Assembly: GCF_022631235.3 (NCBI RefSeq)
Contig: NZ_CP093310.2
Coordinates: forward strand, 2,976,001-3,040,000
DNA: 64,000 nucleotides
Source: Psychrobacter raelei
GTDB taxonomy: Bacteria > Pseudomonadota > Gammaproteobacteria > Pseudomonadales > Moraxellaceae
Direction of reading: 5' to 3'
Shown: positions 37,641 through 46,654 of the stretch, in pieces
Numbering within the stretch: the first letter of the stretch is position 1
How the letters are laid out: the number at the start of each line of letters is the position of its first letter
Made by a program: the position numbers and the translations under genes
Notes under the pieces: model-generated
Databases searched by the model: none
What the model was told of the DNA's origin: nothing
The model's input: only the letters and a program-made list of their open reading frames with translations

Positions 37641-38354
37641 ATGAAGACCGTCCATCACCCAGCCACAAGTCGTGGCGGCTCTCACCACGGTTGGCTTAAA
37701 AGTAAGCATACCTTTAGCTTTGCTGACTACTATGATCCCAAGCGCGTAGGCTTTGGTGCCTTGCGTGTGATCAATGATGACCATGTTGAAGGAGGGATGG
37801 GCTTTGGCGATCACTCCCATGCCAATATGGAAATCATTAGCATTCCGCTGTCTGGCAGACTTCGTCATGGTGACAGTATGGGCAACTATGGCACCATTCG
37901 TAGTGGTGAAATTCAGGTAATGTCGGCCGGTACTGGTGTGGTCCATTCTGAGATGAACGATGATGACGAAAATCCAGTCAAATTCTTGCAAATTTGGGTA
38001 GTGCCCAATAAGATGGATGTGGCACCACGCTATCAACAAGTAAACTTGGTAGAACTGCTCCAGCGCAATAAATTCAACCAAGTGCTCTCCCCTAATCCAG
38101 AAGATGCTGGCGTATGGATCCATCAAAACGCTTGGTTTAGTATCGGTGAGTTTGACAAAGGTGTGACCACAACTTATAGCTTACGTAGTACTCTTAATGG
38201 TGCTTATGTGTTTGTTATCTCAGGCAAAGTGGTGATTAATGGTAATACCCTAGAGCCTCGTGATGGGCTTGGTATCACCGATACCAAAAACTTCACAATG
38301 GATGTGATTGAGGATGCTCAAATTCTTGTCATAGATGTCCCAATGAGCTTCTAA
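37641..38354 (+). CDS. pirin family protein (YhhW-like)
   Basis: A 237-residue bicupin protein with the short pirin layout. Iron ligands are visible in GFGDHSHANMEIISI (two His plus His in the first cupin) and the conserved GTGVVHSEMNDD, followed by LQIWVVPNKMDVAPRYQQ. YhhW-type pirins can show quercetinase activity; the natural substrate is unknown. AAGGGGCAGG at 37630-37639 is a good ribosome site. A longer pirin gene follows 183 bp downstream, suggesting two related functions in one regulatory neighbourhood. Confidence 0.92.
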   Translation: MKTVHHPATSRGGSHHGWLKSKHTFSFADYYDPKRVGFGALRVINDDHVEGGMGFGDHSHANMEIISIPLSGRLRHGDSMGNYGTIRSGEIQVMSAGTGVVHSEMNDDDENPVKFLQIWVVPNKMDVAPRYQQVNLVELLQRNKFNQVLSPNPEDAGVWIHQNAWFSIGEFDKGVTTTYSLRSTLNGAYVFVISGKVVINGNTLEPRDGLGITDTKNFTMDVIEDAQILVIDVPMSF

Positions 38355-38537
38355 ATAAATGAACTTCTAAATAAGCGTAGCAGCAGATGGTGCATTAACC
38401 GACAATAATTAAACAAATAATTACCCACGTGCCTACTGAAGAAACGACAATAAGTGACTACTTTATTATCCCCCAAGCTAGAGCAGCCTTTAGCTGAGTT
38501 TTGCTAATTTTTTTATAACGACAAATCGAGGTCTATT

Positions 38538-39470
38538 ATGAAAACTGAAATTCTTGAACCCCGTATCGCTGATGTCGGTGGTATTCCCATTGCTCGTTTA
38601 TTACCAAATAAAGGCAAGCGTCCTATTGGTGCTTGGTGCTTCATGGATCATGCTGGTCCTGCCGAATTTGGTGACGATGAAGAGGGTATGCAAGTGGGTC
38701 GCCATCCACACATCAACCTACAAACTTTCAGCTGGATGATTGAAGGTGAAGTCCTACACAAAGACAGCATCGGCAATGAACAATTGATTACCAAAAACCA
38801 AGTCAACGTGATGACGGCAGGTACTGGTAACGATCAGGGTATCAGTCACACTGAGCAAAGCGTATTCCCAGAAACGGGCGGCTCTGCTGATGCTTGGCGT
38901 GGTATGAATATGGTTCAGCTGTGGATTGCGCTACCGCTTGATCAAAAAATTGAACGTAACTTCCATCACTACCCAGAGCTACCAAGCTGGTCTACTGATA
39001 CTGCTGATTTTGTACTAACCACCGGTAGCTACACCACGCCACAAGGTGACAGCTACGAAGCACCGACTATTCAGTACACCAAACTTATTGGTCTAGATGT
39101 GCACATGACTCAAGACGATGACGTTGAGCTGACCTTAGAGCCTGGTTTTGAATACGGTATTTTAATGGTTGTAGATGGTATCGAGTATCAAGGCCAGCAG
39201 TACAAACAAAACGAATTAATCCGTTTTGATGACATCTCTGAGACAACAACCATTAAAGTTTCAGGTAAAAAAGGCGCTCGCTTTATGTTGTTAGGCGGTG
39301 AGCCATTGAATCAAAAAGTGCTACTGTGGTGGAACTTCGTTGCTGATAACAAAGCAGATATTGAACTGGCCATTAATGATTGGAATAATAATCACCCACG
39401 TTTTGGTAACGTAGACTCTGATCTAAAACGATTAGAAGCCCCTGCTTTACCTGAAGGTTTTAAAGAATAA
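38538..39470 (+). CDS. pirin family protein, long form
   Basis: A 310-residue bicupin. The first cupin carries CFMDHAGPAEF, VGRHPHINLQTFSWMIEGEVLHKDSIG and VMTAGTGNDQGISHTEQS, including the conserved metal-binding His and Glu positions; the C-terminal pirin half ends in FMLLGGEPLNQKVLLWWNFV, the typical GGEPL motif. Function is unknown; pirins are often induced by oxidative or quinone stress. ATCGAGGTC at 38526-38534 is the ribosome site. No clear terminator follows. Confidence 0.92.
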   Translation: MKTEILEPRIADVGGIPIARLLPNKGKRPIGAWCFMDHAGPAEFGDDEEGMQVGRHPHINLQTFSWMIEGEVLHKDSIGNEQLITKNQVNVMTAGTGNDQGISHTEQSVFPETGGSADAWRGMNMVQLWIALPLDQKIERNFHHYPELPSWSTDTADFVLTTGSYTTPQGDSYEAPTIQYTKLIGLDVHMTQDDDVELTLEPGFEYGILMVVDGIEYQGQQYKQNELIRFDDISETTTIKVSGKKGARFMLLGGEPLNQKVLLWWNFVADNKADIELAINDWNNNHPRFGNVDSDLKRLEAPALPEGFKE

Positions 39471-39739
39471 TCTCTTTAGAATTATTTAAATAATAGGTCG
39501 CACTGTTTAAATAAAATTACAAAAAACTAGTGGCGAAGTTTTTTATTTATTTTATAATTAGCTCCAGTTGTTTCCACAGGCGTTGACTCGACCTAGATAC
39601 TCAGCAACTGGTGGCTGCTTATAACCGTAAGTGATTTTATTTGCCCTACCTCTTGTAGTATTTAATAATAAATGACGACCTGTACTAAATGAGCTAATCT
39701 CACTTTTAATAACATCCACTCATAAATTGGAGTATTATT

Positions 39740-40351
39740 ATGTCAAATCTACAAGCATTTCAAACACTAGCAGAAGCACGTCGTTCTATCTACGCTATCA
39801 ACGATCAACTACCAGTATCTAAAGAAGAGATCGTTAAGTTAGTTGAGCACGCTGTATTGCACACGCCATCAGCTTTTAACTCTCAGTCAAGCCGTCTGGT
39901 TGTACTATTTGGTGAAGACCACAAAAAATTATGGCAAATCACTGAAGACAAGCTACGTGCTATCGTAAATGACGATACTGCTTTTGAAAGCACCAAACAA
40001 AAAATTGACAGCTTCAAAGCGGGCGCTGGTACAGTATTGTTCTATGAAGATCAAACTGTTGTTAAAGGTTTACAAGAAAACTTCGCACTATACGCAGACC
40101 GCTTCCCAGTATGGTCAGAGCATGCTAGCGCTATGCATCAGTACGTAGTTTGGACTGCTCTAGCTAGCCAAAACATTGGCGCAAGCTTACAGCACTACAA
40201 CCCAATCATTGATGAAGAAGTTGACAGCACTTGGAATATCGACCCTGAGTGGGACCTTGTTGCTCAATTAGTATTCGGTGGTATCGAGCAGCCTGCAGGC
40301 GAAAAACAATTCGCTCCTGTTGACAGCCGCCTAAAAGTATTCGGTCTATAA
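39740..40351 (+). CDS. nitroreductase family protein
   Basis: A 203-residue FMN-dependent oxidoreductase of the HBN1/YdgI-like short group. The N-terminal RRSIYAINDQLPVSKEEIVKLVEHAVLHTPSAFNSQSSRLVVLFG is characteristic (FMN phosphate contacts in RRSIY and NSQS), followed by LYADRFPVWSEHASAMHQYVVWTALASQNIGASLQHYNP. The substrate is probably a quinone, nitro compound or alkenal. It is a single gene ending at a shared terminator. TTGGAG at 39727-39732 is the ribosome site. Confidence 0.92.
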   Translation: MSNLQAFQTLAEARRSIYAINDQLPVSKEEIVKLVEHAVLHTPSAFNSQSSRLVVLFGEDHKKLWQITEDKLRAIVNDDTAFESTKQKIDSFKAGAGTVLFYEDQTVVKGLQENFALYADRFPVWSEHASAMHQYVVWTALASQNIGASLQHYNPIIDEEVDSTWNIDPEWDLVAQLVFGGIEQPAGEKQFAPVDSRLKVFGL

Positions 40352-40411
40352 TTAACTGGCCAATACTGCTGTCCAAAGAGCCCTGATAAACGCTACTCAT
40401 AAAGTTTATCC

Positions 40412-40449
40412 AAAAAAAGCAGCCCTAAGAAATTAGGGCTGCTTTTTTA
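40412..40449. terminator. bidirectional terminator
   Basis: AAAAGCAGCCCTAA pairs with TTAGGGCTGCTTTT around GAAA, with flanking A and T runs. It serves the nitroreductase and the convergent SDR gene. Confidence 0.94.
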
Positions 40450-40484
40450 TGGGTAGGGATGACAGTAAGTTGATTAGCGGTGGT

Positions 40485-41306
40485 TTAATTTTTACTCTTG
40501 TCTTGTCTTTTGGCCCCTTGCTTACGGAAGCTATCCACAAAATTGGCTGTGGTCTGCGGAAAAATATTGGCAATTTTTGCCACCACACCACGGCTTGGCG
40601 GTAGAACCATTTCAAAAGGACGTTTTTTTAGTACCGGTCCGACAATGGCATCAACCACTTCATCCACCGTTAACGTACGACTGCCAGAGAAGGTCAATGC
40701 TGCCTGCTCTTTATCTTTTTGCTGATCGAGCATCGGTGTTTGTACTGCATCTGGACATAAGGTAGTCACTGCGATGCCGTATTTTTCAAGCTCCATGCCA
40801 GCTGCTAGGGAGTAAGCACGCACCGCATACTTACTGGCACTGTATAGTGACAAACCTGGTACAGGTGATAACGCCGCCAACGATGCCACATTAATAATAT
40901 GACCACTGCCTTGATTACGCATGGTATCTACCACACTTTGGGTCCCAAAGATGGTGCCTTTGACATTGATATCAAAGTGTAAATCAACGTCATCAGGAAG
41001 GGCAATATCTGCAATCCAGTTATCTTTTAAGACCCCTGCTATATTACACATCACATCAATGTGCTGCCACTGAGCTATCACCGTGTTAACGACCTCTTGC
41101 CACTGCTGCACATCGCGCACATCTAACTGCTGCAAGATTAGCGAACCACCGGCATCTGCCAATTTATGATTGGCATAAATCTGCGTTAGGGCCTCATAGT
41201 TGATATCACAGGCACAAACTTGATTGCCTTTGTCTGTCAGCAGCCGCTCGCATAAAGCACGGCCGATACCTGAAGCAGCACCAGTTACGATATAAGTTTG
41301 CGCCAC
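40485..41306 (-). CDS. short-chain dehydrogenase/reductase
   Basis: A 273-residue Rossmann-fold oxidoreductase. The cofactor loop TGAASGIG is near residue 8, the NAG-equivalent CNIAGV near residue 90, and the catalytic Ser and YxxxK are in NVASLAALSPVPGLSLYSASKYAVRA near residue 150. Asp in CACDINYE suggests NAD rather than NADP preference. The substrate is unknown. Its start lies inside the end of the preceding hydrolase gene (22-bp overlap), so the two are translationally coupled. Confidence 0.9.
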   Translation of the reverse strand: MAQTYIVTGAASGIGRALCERLLTDKGNQVCACDINYEALTQIYANHKLADAGGSLILQQLDVRDVQQWQEVVNTVIAQWQHIDVMCNIAGVLKDNWIADIALPDDVDLHFDINVKGTIFGTQSVVDTMRNQGSGHIINVASLAALSPVPGLSLYSASKYAVRAYSLAAGMELEKYGIAVTTLCPDAVQTPMLDQQKDKEQAALTFSGSRTLTVDEVVDAIVGPVLKKRPFEMVLPPSRGVVAKIANIFPQTTANFVDSFRKQGAKRQDKSKN

Positions 41307-42391
41307 AGGCCACCCCCTTTTTTAGCTTTGGTTGTTTTTGGTGTAAAGGTACCAAATTCTAACTCACCCATACGTACGGTAGGGGCGGTACCAGGGAACA
41401 GATAATAGCCGGCAGACTCAGATGAAAGTGCCATATTAAAGAAGCGCTCATCTTTTGGATAAGGGCCCGCCACCGTTTTCTCTTGAATCATAGACAAATA
41501 CTGATCGATACCATATTCCAATGTATTGCCATTCATCACCACTTCTGCATCAGTAAGTTCGGCATATTTTGCTAAGCCTTTAATATTAGAATGCTGCGGC
41601 GCATAGGCGTCCATGCTCACGCCATTTTCTGAGGTGACCAATAGGCCTTGATCGGTATGTGCCACGATAGAGTGGTTGCCCTCGGTGTGACCCTTAGTAT
41701 GCATCAAGGCTACCGAACCATCTCCCAAAAATACGTCGCCATCGAGAATCTCAATCCGACTGTCGTCAATGCCGTCGATACCGCCTGGGCAATACCACTG
41801 ATTCTGCCACGGCAGCAAAGCTTGGGTACTTTCCCACTCTTCGCGCATCACCAATAGCTTAGCATTGGGGAAGATGGCCGCTTGACCATTACCGCCCAGC
41901 CAGCGGGTGAGATTCTGGGTATGCAAGTGGTCATAGGTAATATAGTCTACATCTTCAGGAGCCAAACCTAGCTTGGCAATAGCGCTAAGCACAGTATCAC
42001 TGGCTCGAACAATCATCTTTTCAACTGGCTTAGATAAAACCCCCATATCCTCTAGCATATGGTAAAAGTAAGGTGTATCACGCTGATTTTCCCAATCAGA
42101 AGGACTAACCAGCAAGGTCTTAATCCCCTCCTCGCTATCAAACTGAATGACAAACAGCTTATTACAGATGTGCATATAGGGCGTAGGCAAGGCGTAGGCA
42201 TTAAGATAGCCATACTTGGTGGGATAAGGTATTCTGATCAACTCAAAGGTCTTATAAAACTTAACCTTTGGGTTGGCCAGCATAGTTTTGCGGAAATCTT
42301 CAGCCGCAGCACGCACCTCCTCTACTCTATGTAGGGGCTTGGCAGCGTCACGGGCCGATTTAAAATGAGAAGCTGAATGAATAATGCTCAT
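41285..42391 (-). CDS. metallo-beta-lactamase-fold hydrolase
   Basis: A 368-residue protein with a diverged metallo-beta-lactamase fold. The zinc-site equivalent of HxHxDH reads YDHLHTQNLTRWLG near residue 160, with further candidates in HTKGHTEGNHSIVAH and SENGVSMDAYAPQHSN. The substrate is unknown; lactonase or thioesterase activity is possible. The start at 42391 is chosen for AAGGACCG upstream; the in-frame ATG at 42499 has no such site. The gene overlaps the SDR gene by 22 bp, indicating an operon of two enzymes. Confidence 0.85.
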   Translation of the reverse strand: MSIIHSASHFKSARDAAKPLHRVEEVRAAAEDFRKTMLANPKVKFYKTFELIRIPYPTKYGYLNAYALPTPYMHICNKLFVIQFDSEEGIKTLLVSPSDWENQRDTPYFYHMLEDMGVLSKPVEKMIVRASDTVLSAIAKLGLAPEDVDYITYDHLHTQNLTRWLGGNGQAAIFPNAKLLVMREEWESTQALLPWQNQWYCPGGIDGIDDSRIEILDGDVFLGDGSVALMHTKGHTEGNHSIVAHTDQGLLVTSENGVSMDAYAPQHSNIKGLAKYAELTDAEVVMNGNTLEYGIDQYLSMIQEKTVAGPYPKDERFFNMALSSESAGYYLFPGTAPTVRMGELEFGTFTPKTTKAKKGGGLWRKLIS

Positions 42392-42535
42392 GATACGGTC
42401 CTTGTAGTTCAGTGTCTTATATCTACTTAAATAAAATACTACTTGTCGCAAGAGATTAAAAGCCTCAATTGAGACTTCATCAGTTTTCATAAGTAACATT
42501 TTTTAAAGCTAAGGACGCGTATCAGTAGTTAAGCT

Positions 42536-43249
42536 TTAAAATGGCACTGCACTCTCCCAGGCCATCCAAGTGTTCATAGTGGGATGTTTTAGGCGCAGTT
42601 TATGGGCATGTAGGTTAAGCCTTGGCGCCAAGCTAAGCGCTTCACCTTCGGCATAAATAGGATCACCGATAATCACATGGCCCAAATGCACCATGTGCAC
42701 CCTTAATTGATGGCTGCGACCAGTTACAGGATGTAGCGCCACTCGGGTTACCGGTTGGCCTTTGCGCAGCTCATGATGCAGTACCTCATAATGGGTTAGC
42801 GCATGCTTTTTCCACTCAGGGTCGGCCACGTGCTTGGGCTTAATACTTGGCTCATAACGTACGGGTATATTTATCTCGCCTTTTTTGCCAGGTATGGCAA
42901 GCGTGCCTTGTACAATCGCTTGGTATTCCTTTTGCGGGATGCGCTCGATGAACTGCTTACTGATGTGAGTCTGTGCCTGTTTGTTTTTGGCAAATATCAT
43001 GAGCCCCGAGGTGTCCATATCCAAGCGATGAATGAGTTTTACTTCTGGATTGGCACGCTCTAAGCGAGAAAGCAAGCTGACCTTTAAGTCCTTGCCATCG
43101 ATGCTTAAAAGACCGGCAGGCTTATCCACCAACAATAAATCCTCATCTTCATAGACAGTAACTTGGGTCATAAAGTCTTTGAAAAACTGAGTGTCACGGG
43201 CCGCTTCTTTAAGGTTTAATTGGTTTACAGTTTCTATCGAGATTGCCAT
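42536..43249 (-). CDS. rluA: RluA-family pseudouridine synthase
   Basis: A 237-residue enzyme that isomerises uridine to pseudouridine in 23S rRNA and possibly tRNA. The catalytic Asp lies in HRLDMDTSGLMIFAKN near residue 98, and the C-terminal blocks LHPVTGRSHQLRVHMVHLGHVIIGDPIYA and LNLHAHKLRLKHP are typical. There is no S4 domain, which supports RluA rather than RluB/C/D. It lies alone between the MBL gene and trxA (opposite strand). Confidence 0.88.
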   Translation of the reverse strand: MAISIETVNQLNLKEAARDTQFFKDFMTQVTVYEDEDLLLVDKPAGLLSIDGKDLKVSLLSRLERANPEVKLIHRLDMDTSGLMIFAKNKQAQTHISKQFIERIPQKEYQAIVQGTLAIPGKKGEINIPVRYEPSIKPKHVADPEWKKHALTHYEVLHHELRKGQPVTRVALHPVTGRSHQLRVHMVHLGHVIIGDPIYAEGEALSLAPRLNLHAHKLRLKHPTMNTWMAWESAVPF

Positions 43250-43552
43250 AGTAGATCACAAATTTGAGAATAAAAAAATAAGCACAGTGGCTTTTTAGCC
43301 AATTTTTTGGCCAATAACTGAGCATGGCAGTATACCATCAATCCAACTGATACCAATTATTAACCATACTTAACGGCTCAAAGACAAAATTTAGTGCAAT
43401 AAATGGTAATATATACCTTATGATTCAGACACGGCAGTTTTTGAAGATAGTCCTTCAGTGAAAACCGGCAATAAACGCAGTAAATAATATAGCTGGCCGC
43501 TGATGTCTGTACTGTTTTATTCAGATTTTAACATCCACAAAAGGAAAAAATT

Positions 43553-43879
43553 ATGTCAGATTTAATCGTTAATTCAACCGACTCAAACTTCGAACAAGAT
43601 GTTGCTCAGTCTGATGTGCCTGTACTGGTAGATTTTTGGGCAGCGTGGTGTGGTCCTTGTAAAGCCATCGCGCCTGTACTAGAAGAGCTTGCTGATGACT
43701 ACAATGGTAAAGTTAAAATTGTTAAGATTGATGTCGATGAAAACCCAGAAACTGCCAGCCGCTTCGGCATCCGTAGCATCCCAACTTTAATGGTATTTAA
43801 AGGTGGTGAAAAAGTAGATACAGTTATGGGTCTACAGCCAAAGTCAGATCTAGCCGCTTTACTAGACAAGCATCTATAA
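43553..43879 (+). CDS. trxA: thioredoxin 1
   Basis: A 108-residue thioredoxin with the redox centre WCGPC (Cys33 and Cys36), the buried Asp in [18 protein letters not shown], and cis-Pro in [12 protein letters not shown]. It reduces disulfides in ribonucleotide reductase and other proteins. AAAGGAAAAA at 43540-43549 is a strong ribosome site. The rho gene follows 0.7 kb downstream, the same order as in E. coli, but a terminator and a separate promoter lie between them. Confidence 0.98.
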   Translation: MSDLIVNSTDSNFEQDVAQSDVPVLVDFWAAWCGPCKAIAPVLEELADDYNGKVKIVKIDVDENPETASRFGIRSIPTLMVFKGGEKVDTVMGLQPKSDLAALLDKHL

Positions 43880-43941
43880 GCGCTTATACGCGGTCATTAA
43901 CCGCTATAAAGTAAGTAGGCTTGCCTGATATAGGCAGCGAT

Positions 43942-43978
43942 AAAAAAGCGACTGTTATTGTTATGGTCGCTTTTTTTT
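43942..43978 (+). terminator. terminator of trxA
   Basis: AAAAAAGCGAC at 43942-43952 pairs with GTCGCTTTTTT starting at 43966, with the T-run continuing to 43978. Confidence 0.92.
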
Positions 43979-44644
43979 GTGCTAAGCGTCGCAAAAATCT
44001 GATTTACTGCAACAAAAACATTGACATGATAAGGGTAAACACCGTATAGTTTAACTCCTAGAGAATACCTATTGTCAATTTGCGAGCCCCCATTAGAAAT
44101 GGTGTGCGACATAGATTTAACTATGACAAGCTCACACTTATCTGCACGCAATCTTTGCTTTATCATCTTTTATTAACACAATCCTATTCAATCTTGCGCA
44201 GTTGTCGACCCATACGCCAGTGGATAGCCTTTATTGATGATGCCAATGGCTACAGGCCAAATTTACTTCGTTATAATAGTGACTGTATTAAATATATACA
44301 GCTTAATGCGTGGCTAAAGTAAGCAGCATACTGACAATCAAAACATCTTTTCTCACTGTCTTGCATAACCGTATATCCCATCTGTACCTGATACATACTT
44401 TATATTTTAAGAAGTTAATAAGCTGTGCGCTTATCTTTACCTAATGGACTATAAATCTTATTGAATTAAGTAAGATTCTTCATGCTAATGACACAACCAT
44501 TTTCCTACTTTTGTTTTTTACCAACTCTATCTACGTGTAGCGCAGGCCTTTTGTCGCCTACACCATTATCATTTATTGCATATGCTTAGTTTTTAGGCGT
44601 ACCGGCAGCTGACTATGACTCAACAACCATCGAACGAAACCTCT
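43979..44644 (+). promoter_or_regulatory. rho promoter and long pyrimidine-rich leader
   Basis: A 666-bp region. A near-consensus promoter has TTGACA at 44021-44026 and TATAGT at 44045-44050 with an 18-bp spacer, predicting a start near 44057 and a leader of about 560-590 nt. The leader is C-rich and G-poor, especially 44480-44580, as expected for a Rho-utilisation site used in autogenous control. The 80-codon ORF inside (44080-44322) lacks protein-like character. Confidence 0.65.
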
Positions 44645-45913
44645 ATGAACCTGACTGAACTAAAAAAGAACTCCGTTGCTGAATTGCTAAATATAGCAAA
44701 AGAAATGGGGCTCGATAATTTGGCACGTAGCCGCAAACAAGACATCATCTTTGCTATTTTAAAAAAGCATGCCAAAAATGGTGAAGCCATTTACGGCGAC
44801 GGGGTACTTGAAGTGCTTCCTGATGGATTTGGCTTCCTAAGATCTTCAGAAGGCTCTTATTTGGCTGGACCTGATGACATCTATGTAAGCCCAAGCCAAA
44901 TCCGCCGCTTTAGCCTAAAAACAGGCGACTCTATTGCCGGCACCATCCGTCCACCAAAAGATTCAGAACGTTACTTTGCCTTACTTAAAGTGGGTGAAAT
45001 CAACTTCGATACCCCAGATCGCTCACGTCACAAATTAATCTTCGAGAACTTAACCCCACTATTCCCCACCGAGCAATTAAAGCTTGAGATGGGCAATGGT
45101 ACAACCGAAGACTTAACCGGACGTGTCATTGACTTAATCGCCCCTATTGGTAAAGGCCAGCGCTCCATTATCGTGGCGCCGCCCAAAGCCGGTAAAACTG
45201 TTCTACTACAAACCATCGCTCAATCTATTACCCGCAATAACCCTGAATGCTATCTGATTGTACTACTTATCGATGAGCGCCCAGAGGAAGTGACCGAAAT
45301 GCAGCGTACTGTGCGCGGTGAAGTGGTTGCATCAACCTTTGATGAACCGCCACAGCGTCACGTTCAAGTGGCTGAGATGGTCATCGAAAAAGCCAAGCGC
45401 TTGGTAGAACATAAGCAAGATGTGGTGATTTTATTAGATTCAATTACCCGATTGGCTCGTGCCTATAACACTGTGGTGCCCTCATCAGGTAAAGTGTTGA
45501 CTGGTGGTGTGGATGCCAACGCTCTAGCCCAGCCCAAGCGCTTCTTTGGTGCGGCACGTAATATCGAGGAAGGGGGCAGCTTAACCATCATTTCAACTGC
45601 GCTGATTGATACGGGCAGTAAAATGGACAGCGTTATCTTTGAAGAATTCAAAGGTACGGGTAACCAAGAGATTACCCTTGAGCGTGACTTAGCCGAAAAA
45701 CGAGTATTCCCAGCCATTAATATCAAAAAATCAGGCACCCGCCGTGAGGAGCGCTTGCTTGACGAAGATACGCTGCGTAAAGTTTGGATTTTGCGTAAAC
45801 TGCTACAGCCTATGGATGGCGTACAAGCCACTGAGTTCTTATTAGATCGCTTAAAAGAAGCCAAGACCAATGACGACTTTTTCGATCAAATGAAGCGCAA
45901 ATCACAAAACTAA
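44645..45913 (+). CDS. rho: transcription termination factor Rho
   Basis: Hexameric RNA-dependent ATPase that releases transcripts at C-rich sites. The N-terminal RNA-binding domain starts [23 protein letters not shown] and includes [30 protein letters not shown]. The ATPase domain has Walker A APPKAGKT, the Walker B region [16 protein letters not shown], and the Q and R loops [13 protein letters not shown]. The start at 44645 matches the usual MNLTEL start; an in-frame ATG at 44615 would add ten residues, and neither has a strong ribosome site. It is followed by a perfect 20-bp terminator. Confidence 0.97.
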   Translation: MNLTELKKNSVAELLNIAKEMGLDNLARSRKQDIIFAILKKHAKNGEAIYGDGVLEVLPDGFGFLRSSEGSYLAGPDDIYVSPSQIRRFSLKTGDSIAGTIRPPKDSERYFALLKVGEINFDTPDRSRHKLIFENLTPLFPTEQLKLEMGNGTTEDLTGRVIDLIAPIGKGQRSIIVAPPKAGKTVLLQTIAQSITRNNPECYLIVLLIDERPEEVTEMQRTVRGEVVASTFDEPPQRHVQVAEMVIEKAKRLVEHKQDVVILLDSITRLARAYNTVVPSSGKVLTGGVDANALAQPKRFFGAARNIEEGGSLTIISTALIDTGSKMDSVIFEEFKGTGNQEITLERDLAEKRVFPAINIKKSGTRREERLLDEDTLRKVWILRKLLQPMDGVQATEFLLDRLKEAKTNDDFFDQMKRKSQN

Positions 45914-45930
45914 TAAGCTCAAGATAAGCT

Positions 45931-45971
45931 ATATAAATAAAGGCCACTGATTCAGTGGCCTTTATTTATAT
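45931..45971. terminator. rho terminator, perfect 20-bp palindrome
   Basis: A 20-bp perfect inverted repeat (arms 45931-45950 and 45952-45971, core AAAGGCCACTGA) with a single central T. Confidence 0.9.
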
Positions 45972-46231
45972 AGCCAACTAAAAAAGCTTGATAGGTTGGC
46001 AAAATCGATACATAGGTGTAACAACAATTACGTATTGAAGGTATAGGTTAGCTATTTTGATACAGTTTTTATGCAGTACTAAGGTAATATGAATTATAAA
46101 TAACATGAACTATAAATCAGGCCTGACTCATTTTAGTGTATTAGTGCTTTTTTAAAGCTTTCTAATTTGCTTATTTACTTAAGGTCACTTCACGCTTAGG
46201 ATTAATAAGCTTTAACTCCAAGGAATATATT

Positions 46232-46477
46232 ATGAAACTTGCCAAAACTTTAGCTCTCGCTACAATGACCAGCTCTGCTCTACTGATGGCAGGCTGTAAC
46301 TCAACAGGTGGCTACAACTACAACAATATGAGCAATACTGCCAAAGGTGCCACAGCAGGCGCGGTTGCTGGTGCTCTTATTAAAAGTAAAGGCGACAGCA
46401 AAGATATCGCTAAAGGTGCTGCGGTAGGTGCTGTATTAGGTGGTGGTACCGGTTACGTTATCGACCACACTAACTAA
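46232..46477 (+). CDS. small glycine-zipper lipoprotein
   Basis: An 81-residue envelope lipoprotein. Residues 1-21 are a signal peptide ending in LLMAGC, so Cys22 would be lipidated. The mature part has a glycine zipper: AKGATAGAVAGALIKSK, then IAKGAAVGAVLGGGTGYVID. It resembles SlyB/OsmB-type or YMGG-like proteins, which pack hydrophobic helices in the outer membrane. Function is unknown. The ribosome site is CCAAGGAATATATT. It is a single gene followed by a strong terminator. Confidence 0.8.
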   Translation: MKLAKTLALATMTSSALLMAGCNSTGGYNYNNMSNTAKGATAGAVAGALIKSKGDSKDIAKGAAVGAVLGGGTGYVIDHTN

Positions 46478-46511
46478 TCTAAAGCCATATTAGATTAAAC
46501 TCAGCCGATAA

Positions 46512-46539
46512 AAAGAAGCCTGCAATTGCAGGCTTCTTT
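46512..46539. terminator. bidirectional terminator
   Basis: AAAGAAGCCTGCAA pairs perfectly with TTGCAGGCTTCTTT (46512-46539). It separates the lipoprotein gene from the convergent metallopeptidase gene. Confidence 0.92.
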
Positions 46540-46595
46540 GTCATCTATCGCCGTAAAACCACCGACTGTAGAGGATAAGGATAAGATAACATCGA

Positions 46596-46654
46596 GACTA
46601 TATCCAGACTATATATCCAGACTATACCAAAAACTAAATGCCAAAAACTAAATC
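46596..46654. repeat. tandem short duplications overlapping a stop codon
   Basis: GACTATATCCA-type units repeat three times at 46596-46629, followed by CCAAAAACTAAAT(G/C) twice at 46627-46640 and 46641-46654. The second copy contains the metallopeptidase stop codon (46648-46650, minus strand). Confidence 0.7.

Noticed and set aside
37620..38126. 168-codon ORF antisense to the first pirin gene
   Set aside because: Reverse shadow of the pirin coding frame, which has all its metal-binding motifs.
44080..44322. 80-codon ORF in the rho leader
   Set aside because: No ribosome site and a poor composition; the region is better explained as an untranslated leader.
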